In this document: piece after piece, positions 43,962 through 52,821 of the stretch
Position numbering within the stretch: the stretch's first letter is position 1
Layout: every line of letters starts with the position of its first letter
Source: Lachnoclostridium sp. UBA1308
Lineage (GTDB): Bacteria; Bacillota; Clostridia; Lachnospirales; Lachnospiraceae
Reading direction: 5' to 3'
Length of the DNA stretch: 57,130 nucleotides
Assembly: GCA_002307215.1 (NCBI GenBank)
Contig: DBTU01000057.1
Location: 44,955 to 102,084, forward strand
Made by a program: the position numbers and the translations under genes
Notes under the pieces: model-generated
The model's database searches: none
What the model was told of the DNA's origin: nothing
The model's input: only the letters and a program-made list of their open reading frames with translations

Positions 43962-44483
43962 TTATAGTCTTGGTTGAGCATACGACATTCTACATAAAGA
44001 CCAATTGAGCGTTGAAATCTTAACTTTATCAGCAATATCCCATAGGTTATCAACGATTCTTATTTCAATATTTCTTTTCATTAATTCTCCAAACAAATCA
44101 TACAGTTCAATTTTATCCTTTGGAATCTGTGCTTTCGTTGAAACGTAGTACCCAGCAACATTGTCTTGGAGTTTAAAATCATCTGAAACAAATTCATATA
44201 AAAACAATGTCGTTGTTTTCATTCTTTCAAACCATTTACTCTCTATTACAACCCCATGGGATAATGTTGAAGATGAAAAGAATTCTTTCTTATCCAATTC
44301 CGAAGTGTTCTGTCCAATATGGTATGTGACTCTGGGACAATTTCTCGGAGTCAAAAAATTAGGTAGTCTTTGTTCATCAATAGCCCAAACTAATTCGACT
44401 GTTTTATCTAAATCATCTCTTTCCGGTCTTCTTGGTTGAAAAATCCGGATATTATCTTCTTCGCTTATGTGAAATAAACGCAT
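43962..44483 (-). CDS. DUF6886 family protein
   Basis: A 173-residue protein, intact and starting MRLFHISEEDNIRIFQPRRP. Segments VWAIDEQRLPNFLTPRNCPR and FLYEFVSDDF support the family, seen in Firmicutes as single genes. The fold and function are unknown; a ligand or toxin-like ADP-ribosylation role has been suggested for similar folds but is not shown here. Nearby are mostly remnants, so it may be a recent or transferred gene. Confidence 0.6.
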   Translation of the reverse strand: MRLFHISEEDNIRIFQPRRPERDDLDKTVELVWAIDEQRLPNFLTPRNCPRVTYHIGQNTSELDKKEFFSSSTLSHGVVIESKWFERMKTTTLFLYEFVSDDFKLQDNVAGYYVSTKAQIPKDKIELYDLFGELMKRNIEIRIVDNLWDIADKVKISTLNWSLCRMSYAQPRL

Positions 44484-44983
44484 GTATAAAGCACCTCCGC
44501 ATGCAGTGTATCAGTCCATCTTTACCCCTTTTGCAGGTATGAACTCTCCGTTATCAACCATAGTCGGTTTCGCATATGTAGCTAACTCAATTTGCTAGAT
44601 TGTTTGAAATGTATTGGCCATGCCACCTGATTATTTTGTAAATCTATTCTTAAGATTTCTCTCATAGTATAGAACCTTCTGCCTCTCAATAATTGTAACT
44701 TACACAGAATATTCGAATCAAATTTTATAATTCTATCCAATAACGTTGGGTTATTCTGCTTCCTTCATCAACTTCATTTTCAAGAATTAAATCATAAGTA
44801 AAGTCGATGCATTTTGCTTTCCATTAATACTGCACCCTTATTACATTTATATGGAATAACCTTTTCATACTGAAATTTCAACTTATTCATAACATGTTTG
44901 GAAGCTGTTTTTTTACATGCCCACCCACAATTTCCTTTATTCCAAGAGTTTCTTTGGCAAATTGAATGATAGCCTACATAAAA
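44484..44983. other. Remnant-rich stretch, no intact gene
   Basis: Besides the GNAT remnant, a minus-strand frame near 44511-44570 reads PTMVDNGEFIPAKGVKM before a stop, and the stretch 44700-44790 shows DEGSRITQRYWIEL in another frame. Both look like gene ends but I do not recognise them. Confidence 0.35.
44792..44976 (-). pseudogene. Second GNAT acetyltransferase remnant with frameshift
   Basis: In one frame the minus strand reads AIIQFAKETLGIKEIVGGHV, then stops; one base offset gives KLKFQYEKVIPYKCNKGAVL. These are successive segments of a GNAT C-terminal half with the usual LGF-type turn. The first half of the gene is missing. Deletion plus frameshift, as elsewhere in this stretch. Confidence 0.6.
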
Positions 44984-45439
44984 TCACTGTTCTATAGTCA
45001 CTATACTGAAATTAATACTGTTTTCTTTGATTATGTTTTCCGCATCCAAAAAATCATTTCTGTTTTTCAGTTTAACTCTTGTGCCCTCTAAGATTTTATA
45101 ATCAATTTCCTTTTCATCTAATAACTCGGTAAATTCCTTCACATCTGAATTACTCTGGCATATAATAACGTTCTCTGTGTAGTATATGTCATGGTTTCTT
45201 TGAATGTATACCGTTGCTAATATCGCAATAATAATCAAAACATTGCTTACTGCAACAATAACTACACCTTTCAATGATTTTCTGATTTTTTCCTTTGCCA
45301 ATTCCTCAGAATTTGTCTTGCTATTCCTGTTAATGTACGTTCTTAATGCTTTGATTATCAAATAGAGCATATAGATAACCATTTCGAATACTATCAAAAT
45401 TAACAAAATAAATAAAATTGAAATCCATTGTAATTTCAA
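44984..45439 (-). CDS. Two-helix membrane protein of unknown function
   Basis: A 151-residue protein with membrane helices near residues 5-30 and 58-80, and a soluble C-terminal domain of about 65 residues (VKEFTELLDEKEIDYKILEG). It resembles a small sensor or signal-transducing part of the DUF2007 type, but I am not sure. The start is a TTG with GGAGG 7 bases upstream. The C-terminal end abuts the GNAT remnant. Confidence 0.55.
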   Translation of the reverse strand: MKLQWISILFILLILIVFEMVIYMLYLIIKALRTYINRNSKTNSEELAKEKIRKSLKGVVIVAVSNVLIIIAILATVYIQRNHDIYYTENVIICQSNSDVKEFTELLDEKEIDYKILEGTRVKLKNRNDFLDAENIIKENSINFSIVTIEQ

Positions 45440-45619
45440 TTAATTTCCTCCCCTTATTGTTCATAGTAACATACTACTTTCAGCTAATTTTCTTCTGCTA
45501 CCATTGTAATCAACTGTACCATATCCCTATTAGTGTCCGAGTAATATACCTTGTTTTCTAATCTGTAAAATTCTAATTTTTTCTTGTAAGTGTTGAGTTT
45601 AAACTTCTGCTACATATCA
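45440..45619. other. Gap with a short gene remnant
   Basis: The minus strand at 45484-45609 reads KFKLNTYKKKLEFYRLENKV and on to EEN-stop without a start codon, so it looks like the last 40 residues of a lost gene. The family is not recognised. Confidence 0.3.
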
Positions 45620-46132
45620 TTAATCAATTGCTTGAATCATACATATTTTCCCATGTTCTGGGTCTGATTTATTCCATTCATATGTAATACCGTATTCCGT
45701 GCCGTCCGCTTTTATCATATACAGAACCAGCATCGGGCAATCCAGCGCTATATCCGTTCCATTCTGATTTATTGTAATTTCCATTTTACTTTCCTGGATA
45801 CTTTTTACGGATGTTACGCATGATGTGTTCCATGTTTGATACTGATTCTTTATGAATAAGATTTGTATGACACATAAGACAAGGAGAATTAGACCTAAAT
45901 TCCGATTGGATTTTTTACCTTTTTCTTTCATACTTTTGACTATGCTTAATAATAACCAGCTAATAGTAATAAAGATGCTTAAAATAGGAATAAGTCCCAA
46001 GACCTCATGTACATTATAGCTGAAGATAGTGTATATCCCATATCTCGACATCTCACTATCGCAAAGATATATTAGCCAAAGTAATAAAGCTATTAAAAAA
46101 ATGATAACTGTGTCTTTTCTCTTATCATCCAT
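45620..46132 (-). CDS. Membrane protein of unknown function
   Basis: A 170-residue protein with membrane helices near residues 7-25, 40-65 and 80-98, then a soluble domain (SVKSIQESKMEITINQNGTD). The ATG at 46132 follows AGAGGTG; a longer frame from 46180 has no site. It is one of three small genes facing the same way (44984, 45620, 46252), without a recognised family. Confidence 0.5.
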   Translation of the reverse strand: MDDKRKDTVIIFLIALLLWLIYLCDSEMSRYGIYTIFSYNVHEVLGLIPILSIFITISWLLLSIVKSMKEKGKKSNRNLGLILLVLCVIQILFIKNQYQTWNTSCVTSVKSIQESKMEITINQNGTDIALDCPMLVLYMIKADGTEYGITYEWNKSDPEHGKICMIQAID

Positions 46133-46251
46133 AGTTGGTACACCTCTGTATTCTGTAATGTTTTGTTTCTTATGATACAATATATAATTTTACCCATGAT
46201 TATTGAAGATGATATTACAACTATCTCTCTGAAATTTTAAATTCAGAAACT

Positions 46252-46767
46252 TTAATTTGCATATACTTTTATAGGAATACTTTTCCCATTAACATCATAA
46301 AGTTCAAAACTTTCACAATTATCTGGAAGTATGACAGTGAAGGGTTTTGATGGGTCTACTAATATTGGTGAAATACTTGTATTACCAAAAACTATTTTTT
46401 CCACCTTATCATGGTTCATAGACAGAAGTGCGGAGCCGTAATCTGCATATATAAATTCAGTCACACCATCCGTTATAGCCCCGACAGAACCCCCTGCATA
46501 AAAAAAATACCCAAAGGAGAAACCATCCCTGTTCAAATAGATGGAAAATACCGATTCATCCGAACTTTCATCATAAAAAATCAATGAACCCATATTATCA
46601 CTGACTGCTTTTTCAACAGACCAAGATTTATCAATATGCTGACTTCTTCTGGCTTCCTGCTCTAATTTTGATGCCCTGACTCCTAAAATACCGAAAGAGT
46701 AGATGAGCAAGTATATAAAAAGAGCACTCACGACTACAGTAATAAATATTTCAAGTCTTTTCTTCAT
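46252..46767 (-). CDS. Membrane-anchored protein of unknown function
   Basis: A 171-residue protein with one N-terminal helix (IFITVVVSALFIYLLIYSFG) and an extracytoplasmic beta-rich part (GSLIFYDESSDESVFSIYLN, then SFGYFFYAGGSVGAITDGVT). GGGAG precedes the ATG. No family is recognised. It may be part of a surface unit with its neighbours. Confidence 0.5.
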   Translation of the reverse strand: MKKRLEIFITVVVSALFIYLLIYSFGILGVRASKLEQEARRSQHIDKSWSVEKAVSDNMGSLIFYDESSDESVFSIYLNRDGFSFGYFFYAGGSVGAITDGVTEFIYADYGSALLSMNHDKVEKIVFGNTSISPILVDPSKPFTVILPDNCESFELYDVNGKSIPIKVYAN

Positions 46768-47020
46768 AGAGAATCTCCCGTCTTGCTATAATTCATTTTT
46801 CCTTTTCTTCTGTCAAGGCTTATACCAAAAGCCATTTCATCCTAACGACATGTTACTCATAAACTATTCCCAGTTCCTTAAAGACTCCAAAATCTTCCTC
46901 ATTTAGATTCAGATAAGCAAATCTTTCATGCGAACATACGGCAAGTATAATAAAATCGTTTATATAAAAGGTTAAGTCCTATTTGCTTCTTTGTTGATTT
47001 AAACAGTATTATCAATTTTA

Positions 47021-48163
47021 TTATTCCACTTTACTCCAAGTAAGTCCTCCATCTTTTGTTGTGCATACCTTGCCGTCAATATCGAGACCTATCCCATTTT
47101 TATCATCCATAAATCTGAATTCGGAAATAATAATATTGCATTTGCCATCAAGTTTCCAGGTATCCTCCTCCGTATAGGAATACATATATGCCGTATCATC
47201 TTCACCTTGAGCGTATAGATGAAAATATAAAATTAATTTACCATTTTGGTTGTCTTTACCATAAAAAGAAGACTTTGATGCCCCTACATAAATATCCTCT
47301 CCATCTGTGTCCGAATATTCCTTCGGAAACTCCGGATAATCTATAATACACCATGTCTTACCACCATCATCTGTTTTATTAATAAAAAGCCCATAAGGAA
47401 ATGCTCCGTTACTACCGCTCGTAATCCAACCCGTTTCATGATTGATAAATGATATGGCATCAGGATATCCGTTAATTCCACTTGGAGTAATCCCCGTAAG
47501 GTTATCATCACACCCCTTATCACCGCAAAGCATAATCCAATTTCTCCCTGCGTCAGTAGTTTTAAATAAAGCTTTATACATCTGACCCGCAGCGGGGGTA
47601 CAATTTATCAGTATATATCCATTATCAGTATCAATAAAATCCATCGCATAATCTCCGATATCGTCATTAACCCAGTTCATTTCGGAATAGATAGTTGTGG
47701 AGGACCATGTGTTTCCTCCATCTGTTGTTTTCATAAAATTAGTATGGTTATTATACTGAGCAACCAGATATAAGGTGTTATCACTAATTGCTTCTATAAC
47801 CGGATATATACCTGTCATCATATCTGAATCCTCAATCATATAAATGTCTGACCAGGTTAAACCACCATCAATAGTTTTTAATACGTGGCTACCTTCGGTC
47901 AATGCAAATCCGGATTCCATTGATACCATACTTAATTGAATAATATTATCTTCCTCTGAAATCGGTGGGCTTACCGCCTCCTGCAACGGAATTGGTGATA
48001 TAGTTGGACTAATGGATTTCGAAAATGGAGTTACATATCCTGATGACGGAGCTCCCGATGTTACCTGTTGTAACGCTTGACTTTTTGACTCCACAGTAAC
48101 TCTATTACTACATCCTGTCAAAATAATTAACATAACCAAAATAACAAACATAATTTTCTTCAC
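47021..48163 (-). CDS. Lipoprotein with BNR/Asp-box repeats (beta-propeller)
   Basis: A 380-residue protein with a lipoprotein signal (MLIILTGCSN; Cys18). At least five Asp-box segments follow: KTIDGGLTWS, KTTDGGNTWS, KTTDAGRNW, KTDDGGKTWC and TKDGGLTWSK. Together they suggest a sortilin/photosynthesis-stability-like propeller at the cell surface. The start is a GTG with GAGG upstream. It may bind glycan or protein, but function is unknown. A Ser/Pro-rich linker lies between the signal and the propeller. Confidence 0.75.
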   Translation of the reverse strand: MKKIMFVILVMLIILTGCSNRVTVESKSQALQQVTSGAPSSGYVTPFSKSISPTISPIPLQEAVSPPISEEDNIIQLSMVSMESGFALTEGSHVLKTIDGGLTWSDIYMIEDSDMMTGIYPVIEAISDNTLYLVAQYNNHTNFMKTTDGGNTWSSTTIYSEMNWVNDDIGDYAMDFIDTDNGYILINCTPAAGQMYKALFKTTDAGRNWIMLCGDKGCDDNLTGITPSGINGYPDAISFINHETGWITSGSNGAFPYGLFINKTDDGGKTWCIIDYPEFPKEYSDTDGEDIYVGASKSSFYGKDNQNGKLILYFHLYAQGEDDTAYMYSYTEEDTWKLDGKCNIIISEFRFMDDKNGIGLDIDGKVCTTKDGGLTWSKVE

Positions 48164-49007
48164 AAATGAAAACCTCGCTTTATTTACTACTTCTTTTTTA
48201 GTAACGAATTGAATCTGTATCCTAATTTTTGTATTGAAAATCCATTAACAATTGGTTTGCATGAAAAATAAATGTTCAATCTCGAAGTTGTATATCTGAA
48301 AATCTTCCTATTACTTAATTTTAAATCTTTAAATATATTGATGACTTCACCTATTATAACATTCTTCTTCATATAACTTCCATCTTATTCCAATAGCACT
48401 TACACATTAAGTTTATGTTTGTGTGAGCATTATTGATGAAGTTTTCAGATATCCTTTACTTTTTCAATCATATCATCTATATCAAGGAGAATGATAGAAA
48501 GAAAAATTGAATTTAAACGGGTGTATTTACGAGCCTGCTTCATACATATAGCCTAGTATGCATTCTTTAATTCAGAGGTGATTCCGCTCTCTATTGCAAA
48601 GAAAAATCCAGGATAATTTTCTCCTAAGAATCCGCAAGTAATTGTAGATGACTGAATCAAAATAATACATCTATGCAGAAAATCCCTAGGAGTCCTGAGT
48701 TCTCAAGATTACTAGGGACTTTTATAATAAATAGAGTTATATTAGCTTTGTATTCCTACTGTAAAGCATAAGATTTTCAAGCTCGCAGCTTAGCAATTTT
48801 ATAACAAAAATACGTGCCCGGTTTTATATTGTCATCATCATAATACAATAACCCCAACCTATCAAAATGAAACTCATGATAAAAATCATGCTTTTTCAGC
48901 ATCTGATATGCTCTTTCATAATTATCATAGGACGTCCCGCCAATCGGGAACTATAAGAACACCGTATTTTTTAACGGCGGTTTTGCCGTGACAGTGCCTT
49001 TATAATT
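48164..49007. other. Long intergenic stretch with a short frame and remnants
   Basis: A 61-residue frame at 48187-48372 (minus) has only a weak site and no family match, so I do not call it. A hairpin of AATCCCTAG and CTAGGGA lies at 48681-48718. A gene remnant lies at 48777-48942. Otherwise no support is seen. Confidence 0.35.
48777..48942 (-). pseudogene. Unidentified C-terminal gene remnant
   Basis: About 54 residues are open to a TGA at 48777: YDNYERAYQMLKKHDFYHEF, then FDRLGLLYYDDDN. No start or earlier part is present. The composition is protein-like, with several aromatic and acidic residues, but I cannot name the family. Confidence 0.35.
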
Positions 49008-49012
49008 TCAAA

Positions 49013-49054
49013 AAGAAAAGAGTGGTTTAGGTCTGTGCTTTACCACTCTTTCTT
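49013..49054 (-). terminator. Terminator after the P-loop protein gene
   Basis: AAGAAAAGAGTGGT (49013-49026) pairs with ACCACTCTTTCTT (49042-49054), with an A bulge. It lies 80 bases past the stop of the minus-strand gene at 49134. Confidence 0.65.
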
Positions 49055-49133
49055 TATTAGTTTCAAATATAGCAAAGAAAATCTACATAATTAGGAAGTT
49101 TCGGTTTGTTTAGCATCTTGCTACTAATGCTTA

Positions 49134-50231
49134 TTATATGGTTGTACTATATATCATTCCTGTTGTTGTCCAACGCTCGCATATTTGCGAACCCGAAATA
49201 ATGATTTTTTTATCTTCAAATTGCAGGACTGTTGGCAACCAGTCTACATAAAATTCATTTTGTGATTTTGGGAATAGTTTTCTTGTTTGTCCAGTCGGGT
49301 CTATAAATGACAAACCGTCAACTCTTATAACAAAGCCCAATGCTTCATTTGTGTAAACACCGTTTTGAGGAAAAGAATTGGGGCTTGGTATGCAATTAAC
49401 ATTTAAAAATGAGAGCATCTCATCTTCACGGCAAGCCCAGTCTCCATCTGATATTTCAAGGGACAATTTATTCATTGGAAATGATTTAAACAACATATCT
49501 GCCATACTCGCATAATCCCGCAAAAACTGCTTAAAGCTCTCCGCCCCAGACGGTTTGCCAGTATAGTATGGCTGAGCTTTATCCCTATTCCATAAATAAT
49601 CCAAATATGATGTTCCTCGGTCTTTTTCGAGGTAATCAATCGTCGCCTCAGTGTTATCTCTGTATAAATAGATTAGACATGGGCTTAATGGCTGTATTAT
49701 CTCAATAATTTGGTCAATAAAATTTTGCAATTCCTCGTATGACCGATTCTTAAACAAAAAAGTGAAAATCTGGAACTGGAATATCGCACTGTCGATGACA
49801 TAGACTTCATCCTGATTTTTCATCGCTTTTTCAGTGAAATACGCCCACTTCTCCAATGCGAATTTTTTGTACACATCAAGAGGAAAGCTCCAAACGTCAA
49901 ATTTCAACAGCGCTTGGTATACATTCTCGCCGATTTTATCCGTATAATCCCACTGAATTTCGGGTAAATGAATCCCTATGGTGCTTTTCTTAAATACAGC
50001 TATATTATTGAGTATGTCAGCCGTTTCCGGATATGTTTCTATGAATCTGGCATATTCGTCGTACGTCATGCCGACCTCATCAAAAAACAGCACAGGATGC
50101 GGCATGGCCACTTCATGTATCCACTTCGCATTTATATTATTACGTTCAAGCTGTATATGTATAAACCGAGCATTTGTGGTTTTGCCTGTTGAGGGTAACC
50201 CCTCTAACATGATTAGTTTCGAATCAATCAT
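49134..50231 (-). CDS. P-loop nucleotide kinase-like protein with C-terminal beta domain
   Basis: A 365-residue protein. MLEGLPSTGKTT near residues 8-19 is a Walker A motif, and the following 250 residues resemble a small-molecule or nucleoside kinase fold (KDRGTSYLDYLWNRDKAQPY). The last 80 residues (ALGFVIRVDGLSFIDPTGQT, then FYVDWLPTVLQFEDKKIIIS) form an added beta-rich part. It is a single transcription unit, followed by a terminator. The substrate is unknown and the C-terminal domain is not recognised. Confidence 0.65.
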   Translation of the reverse strand: MIDSKLIMLEGLPSTGKTTNARFIHIQLERNNINAKWIHEVAMPHPVLFFDEVGMTYDEYARFIETYPETADILNNIAVFKKSTIGIHLPEIQWDYTDKIGENVYQALLKFDVWSFPLDVYKKFALEKWAYFTEKAMKNQDEVYVIDSAIFQFQIFTFLFKNRSYEELQNFIDQIIEIIQPLSPCLIYLYRDNTEATIDYLEKDRGTSYLDYLWNRDKAQPYYTGKPSGAESFKQFLRDYASMADMLFKSFPMNKLSLEISDGDWACREDEMLSFLNVNCIPSPNSFPQNGVYTNEALGFVIRVDGLSFIDPTGQTRKLFPKSQNEFYVDWLPTVLQFEDKKIIISGSQICERWTTTGMIYSTTI

Positions 50232-50282
50232 TTTTATCCTCTTTTGAAATTTTACTCACAAGACCCCTCCATGTCGAACCGC

Positions 50283-50930
50283 TTATGGTATGCTAAGAGG
50301 GCAGATTTTGCCATTGTGTACCCAATGAATTTGTCCTGTGTATGAGATACGGTCGCCAGTCACGAAAATGGCGCTGTCATCTTCTATAGCATAAATGGGC
50401 AGCTCCATGGAAATTTGCAATAAAGTTGATAATACCTGCTGATTCTCAGGCTTAAAGTGTGGCTTGACAGTAATGTCAGCCAGACCCAGGCCATCATATG
50501 GGACTGGAGATTCCTTAGTGTCAAGCGAGCGTTTGGCCATGTTAATTGCGCCCGCACTGACGCCCAACACCGCCGCAGCAGTATCACAAATCGCAGCATC
50601 CAAGCCCTTATCTCGTATTAGTTGAAATTGCAATCCGGGGTGACCGCCCATAAGAAACACGCAGGAAGATTCATTAATCAATCGTTTAGCTTGTGAAGCT
50701 TCCATTCGATTATCAATTACATAGTGCCGTACGAAAGGCATGTTGCATCCCTCGAACATGCTATGCATACCGTCTGAATCGCTGTCATTTCTTGCGTAAT
50801 CCGCCGGCCAAGCGCTCACAAAGACAAGGCTGTCACGATTTGTCAGTTCTTCGCTGAGCCGCTTAGCCACTTCACGGGGAAAGCGATAGTTGGGGAAACC
50901 ACTGAAAAAGCCAAACAGGCGATAATCCAT
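50283..50930 (-). CDS. Type 1 glutamine amidotransferase-like protein (S51 peptidase-like)
   Basis: A 215-residue protein of the peptidase E/cyanophycinase-like superfamily. The nucleophile elbow GVSAGAINMAKRS near residue 126 has Ser, and FLMGGHPGLQFQLIRDKGLD near 93 forms the oxyanion region; AIEDDSAIF near 190 gives the acidic end. It could be a peptidase or hydrolase of unknown substrate. It is 51 bases upstream of the P-loop gene, in the same direction, so both probably share a transcript. Confidence 0.75.
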   Translation of the reverse strand: MDYRLFGFFSGFPNYRFPREVAKRLSEELTNRDSLVFVSAWPADYARNDSDSDGMHSMFEGCNMPFVRHYVIDNRMEASQAKRLINESSCVFLMGGHPGLQFQLIRDKGLDAAICDTAAAVLGVSAGAINMAKRSLDTKESPVPYDGLGLADITVKPHFKPENQQVLSTLLQISMELPIYAIEDDSAIFVTGDRISYTGQIHWVHNGKICPLSIP

Positions 50931-51964
50931 ACATATTACCTCGTATAATATAAACTTTGTACTACATTGGCAATTCTTATGCCAACGTATATAATATTTC
51001 TAACCTACCATATTTTAACACATAAAAGGGTTGTTTTCAATGTTTATAACTATATGTGTTCGAATGAAACATTGATGGATTGATCTTGGATAGAAAAACA
51101 GAGCCCAATCAATGGACCCTGCTCTCTGGAGAACAAAAAGAAACAAATAGCAAACAAAACATTTATATAAAATGAAAGTCAAGCTTGTTAATAATTTTTG
51201 TTATCAGTAAACACCTCCCATCATCTTGAATTAAATATAATATGAAATAAACACATAGTTAATATCTGAAGAAATGCATCCTTTTAAATCAAGGATTAAA
51301 ATATCTTAAATCCATAATGTTTAACCCATATAACCTATGCCATTAATATTCTTAGAAGAATGGATTATCATCAAGTCCACCCGAAAAGTATGCATATCTG
51401 GGGTCATAGTCAAATGGAACTACACCGGACGCTTCTCCGCTTCGATTAAAGAGAACCCTGAGCTGCATTTTGATGGAATATGTAATAAGCTTATTCTTGC
51501 AGAATAATCTGATTAATTTTCAAAAGCCCTCCAAACTAGCTAAAAGGCTATCTGAAGGTTTAATATTGTTTTCTCATTTTATTTTTTAGCGCTTACCCAA
51601 TTATCCATATGATTCTGTCAAAATGACAAACACGGTTCCTCATCTAAATTCGGGTATGTAAATTCATATTTACACCCTTCACATCCATCCTTTCTGCTGT
51701 GAGTTATTTTAATGGAATGCATTGCAATAACATCAATTTGTTTCATTCTCCGCATGCACCTCGTTTTACAATATCAATATGAAATAATCAAAGCCTTCTC
51801 ATCGAAAAAATGTAGTAATTTTTATAGGGAGATTGATGTTGGAAGTAAATTTGGAATGAAATATGAGAATTGGAAGAATGGTATACTATAATGAAAGTTC
51901 AATTTAAAAAATAGCGGGTTCCCTTAAGGTATCCGCCATTTTTATATTAAATTATCAGTCGCCA
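50931..51964. other. Long AT-rich intergenic region, no clear gene
   Basis: About 1 kb without a supported gene. One minus-strand frame at 51352-51468 gives 38 residues (QLRVLFNRSGEASGVVPFDY, then YAYFSGGLDDNPFF-stop) that look like a real protein end but has no ribosome site. A hairpin at 51906-51943 probably terminates the remnant on the right. Confidence 0.35.
51906..51943. terminator. Hairpin after the Doc remnant
   Basis: AAAAATAGCGG pairs with CCGCCATTTTT, with one mismatch. On the minus strand it lies just past the Doc remnant at 51965. It could terminate the phd-doc transcript. Confidence 0.6.
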
Positions 51965-52080
51965 TTATGTGCAATAATCCAATCTATAATACGGAAAAAC
52001 CAACATAGCCAAGATACCGATTCTTTTATTCCCATCAATAAAAAGATGATTGCTGATTATACTGAAGCATAGTCTAGCTG
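51965..52080 (-). pseudogene. Doc/Fic toxin remnant beside a Phd antitoxin
   Basis: About 38 codons downstream of the antitoxin read RLCFSIISNHLFIDGNKRIG, then ILAMLVF. HxFxDGNKR is the Fic/Doc active-site motif and its lead-in; the start of the toxin and its end are missing. The frame ends at a TAA at 51965. The toxin is therefore lost except for its core, and the antitoxin remains. Confidence 0.75.
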
Positions 52081-52090
52081 CTTTACTTTG

Positions 52091-52333
52091 TCATTTTGCT
52101 AATTTCTCAAAAGCTTCTGTATACTTAGTAAGATATTTCGTTGCTGCTTCCTCCACCATTTCATTCTCAGCGGCTTTATCTTCCTGTAATTTACTATAAT
52201 CTATAATTACGTATCTTGGAGCATTATTTTTCAAAATAACCGCTGCGCCATTTTCGTCTACCATACGAGCTACCTTTGAAGAATTCTGATTAGCTTCTGT
52301 AATTGATATCAAATTGTTTAAATCAACTTTCAT
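52091..52333 (-). CDS. Phd/YefM-type antitoxin (orphan)
   Basis: An 80-residue antitoxin: LNNLISITEANQNSSKVARM and the conserved VDENGAAVILKNNAPRYVII form the Phd DNA-binding fold, and the tail is a helical toxin-binding part (EMVEEAATKYLTKYTEAFEK). It is followed by a Doc remnant, so the module once was phd-doc. Still possible is repression of other promoters or protection against an incoming Doc toxin. Confidence 0.85.
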   Translation of the reverse strand: MKVDLNNLISITEANQNSSKVARMVDENGAAVILKNNAPRYVIIDYSKLQEDKAAENEMVEEAATKYLTKYTEAFEKLAK

Positions 52334-52542
52334 AATAATACCTTTGAGACATCCTCAAAAGCCCTTTCTTAGCGGTCTTGAAGACTCTTGCCTCATTATA
52401 TCCGATAGTGAAATCGAACAAATGGATTCGCATACTTTTAATTCAATACTGCCTGTGCTGTCCACCATGAAAACATAGCTATCTTTTGTCTTCAGAGCAA
52501 CTGATTAAGCTTGTTATTTCAAGCAATAACGCTTCCTAACAA
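52334..52542. other. Gap with a possible recombinase 3' remnant
   Basis: This gap contains the 21-base repeat (52441-52461). The minus strand around it reads LCFHGGQHRQY-stop, similar to the last residues of the recombinase at 53859, so it may be the tail of a second recombinase copy. Confidence 0.4.
52441..52461. repeat. 21-base direct repeat, first copy
   Basis: ATTCAATACTGCCTGTGCTG plus T occurs here and again at 53857-53877 in the same orientation. The second copy forms the 3' end of the serine recombinase gene. The 1.4 kb between them hold the DUF4160 pair and a membrane protein. Confidence 0.7.
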
Positions 52543-52821
52543 TTAACAGTAGAATTTGATTTCTTCCTCTTTAAAATGACTCTTCCACTCATCACATATC
52601 ATAAAATACTGAGCGGAAATAATATCTAATAATTCATTCAATTCATTTTGCGGTATTCTGCTTCCATTATTAACTACAATACATCCCCCAGAAGATGTCA
52701 GCCATATCTTAGTAGCATTAGAATTTGGCTTCCCTTGACCAATATGCACATGTATTGGCTCGTTATTTTCATTTGACCAGAAAAAAACTTTATACCCACC
52801 AACCTGAAACAAACTAGGCAA
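52543..52821 (-). CDS. DUF4160 family protein
   Basis: A 92-residue protein starting at a TTG: LPSLFQVGGYKVFFWSNENN, then EPIHVHIGQGKPNSNATKIW. These match DUF4160, including the H-x-H core. The TTG is supported by GGAGGG 7 bases upstream, and the start overlaps the end of the 52814 gene; a longer frame to 53016 runs into the upstream gene. DUF4160 genes usually occur in pairs with another small gene, as here, often on mobile or toxin-antitoxin-like units. Function is unknown. Confidence 0.75.
   Translation of the reverse strand: MPSLFQVGGYKVFFWSNENNEPIHVHIGQGKPNSNATKIWLTSSGGCIVVNNGSRIPQNELNELLDIISAQYFMICDEWKSHFKEEEIKFYC

Noticed and set aside
48187..48372. A 61-residue minus-strand frame.
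   Set aside because: Weak ribosome site, no family, AT-rich composition; left out as a gene.
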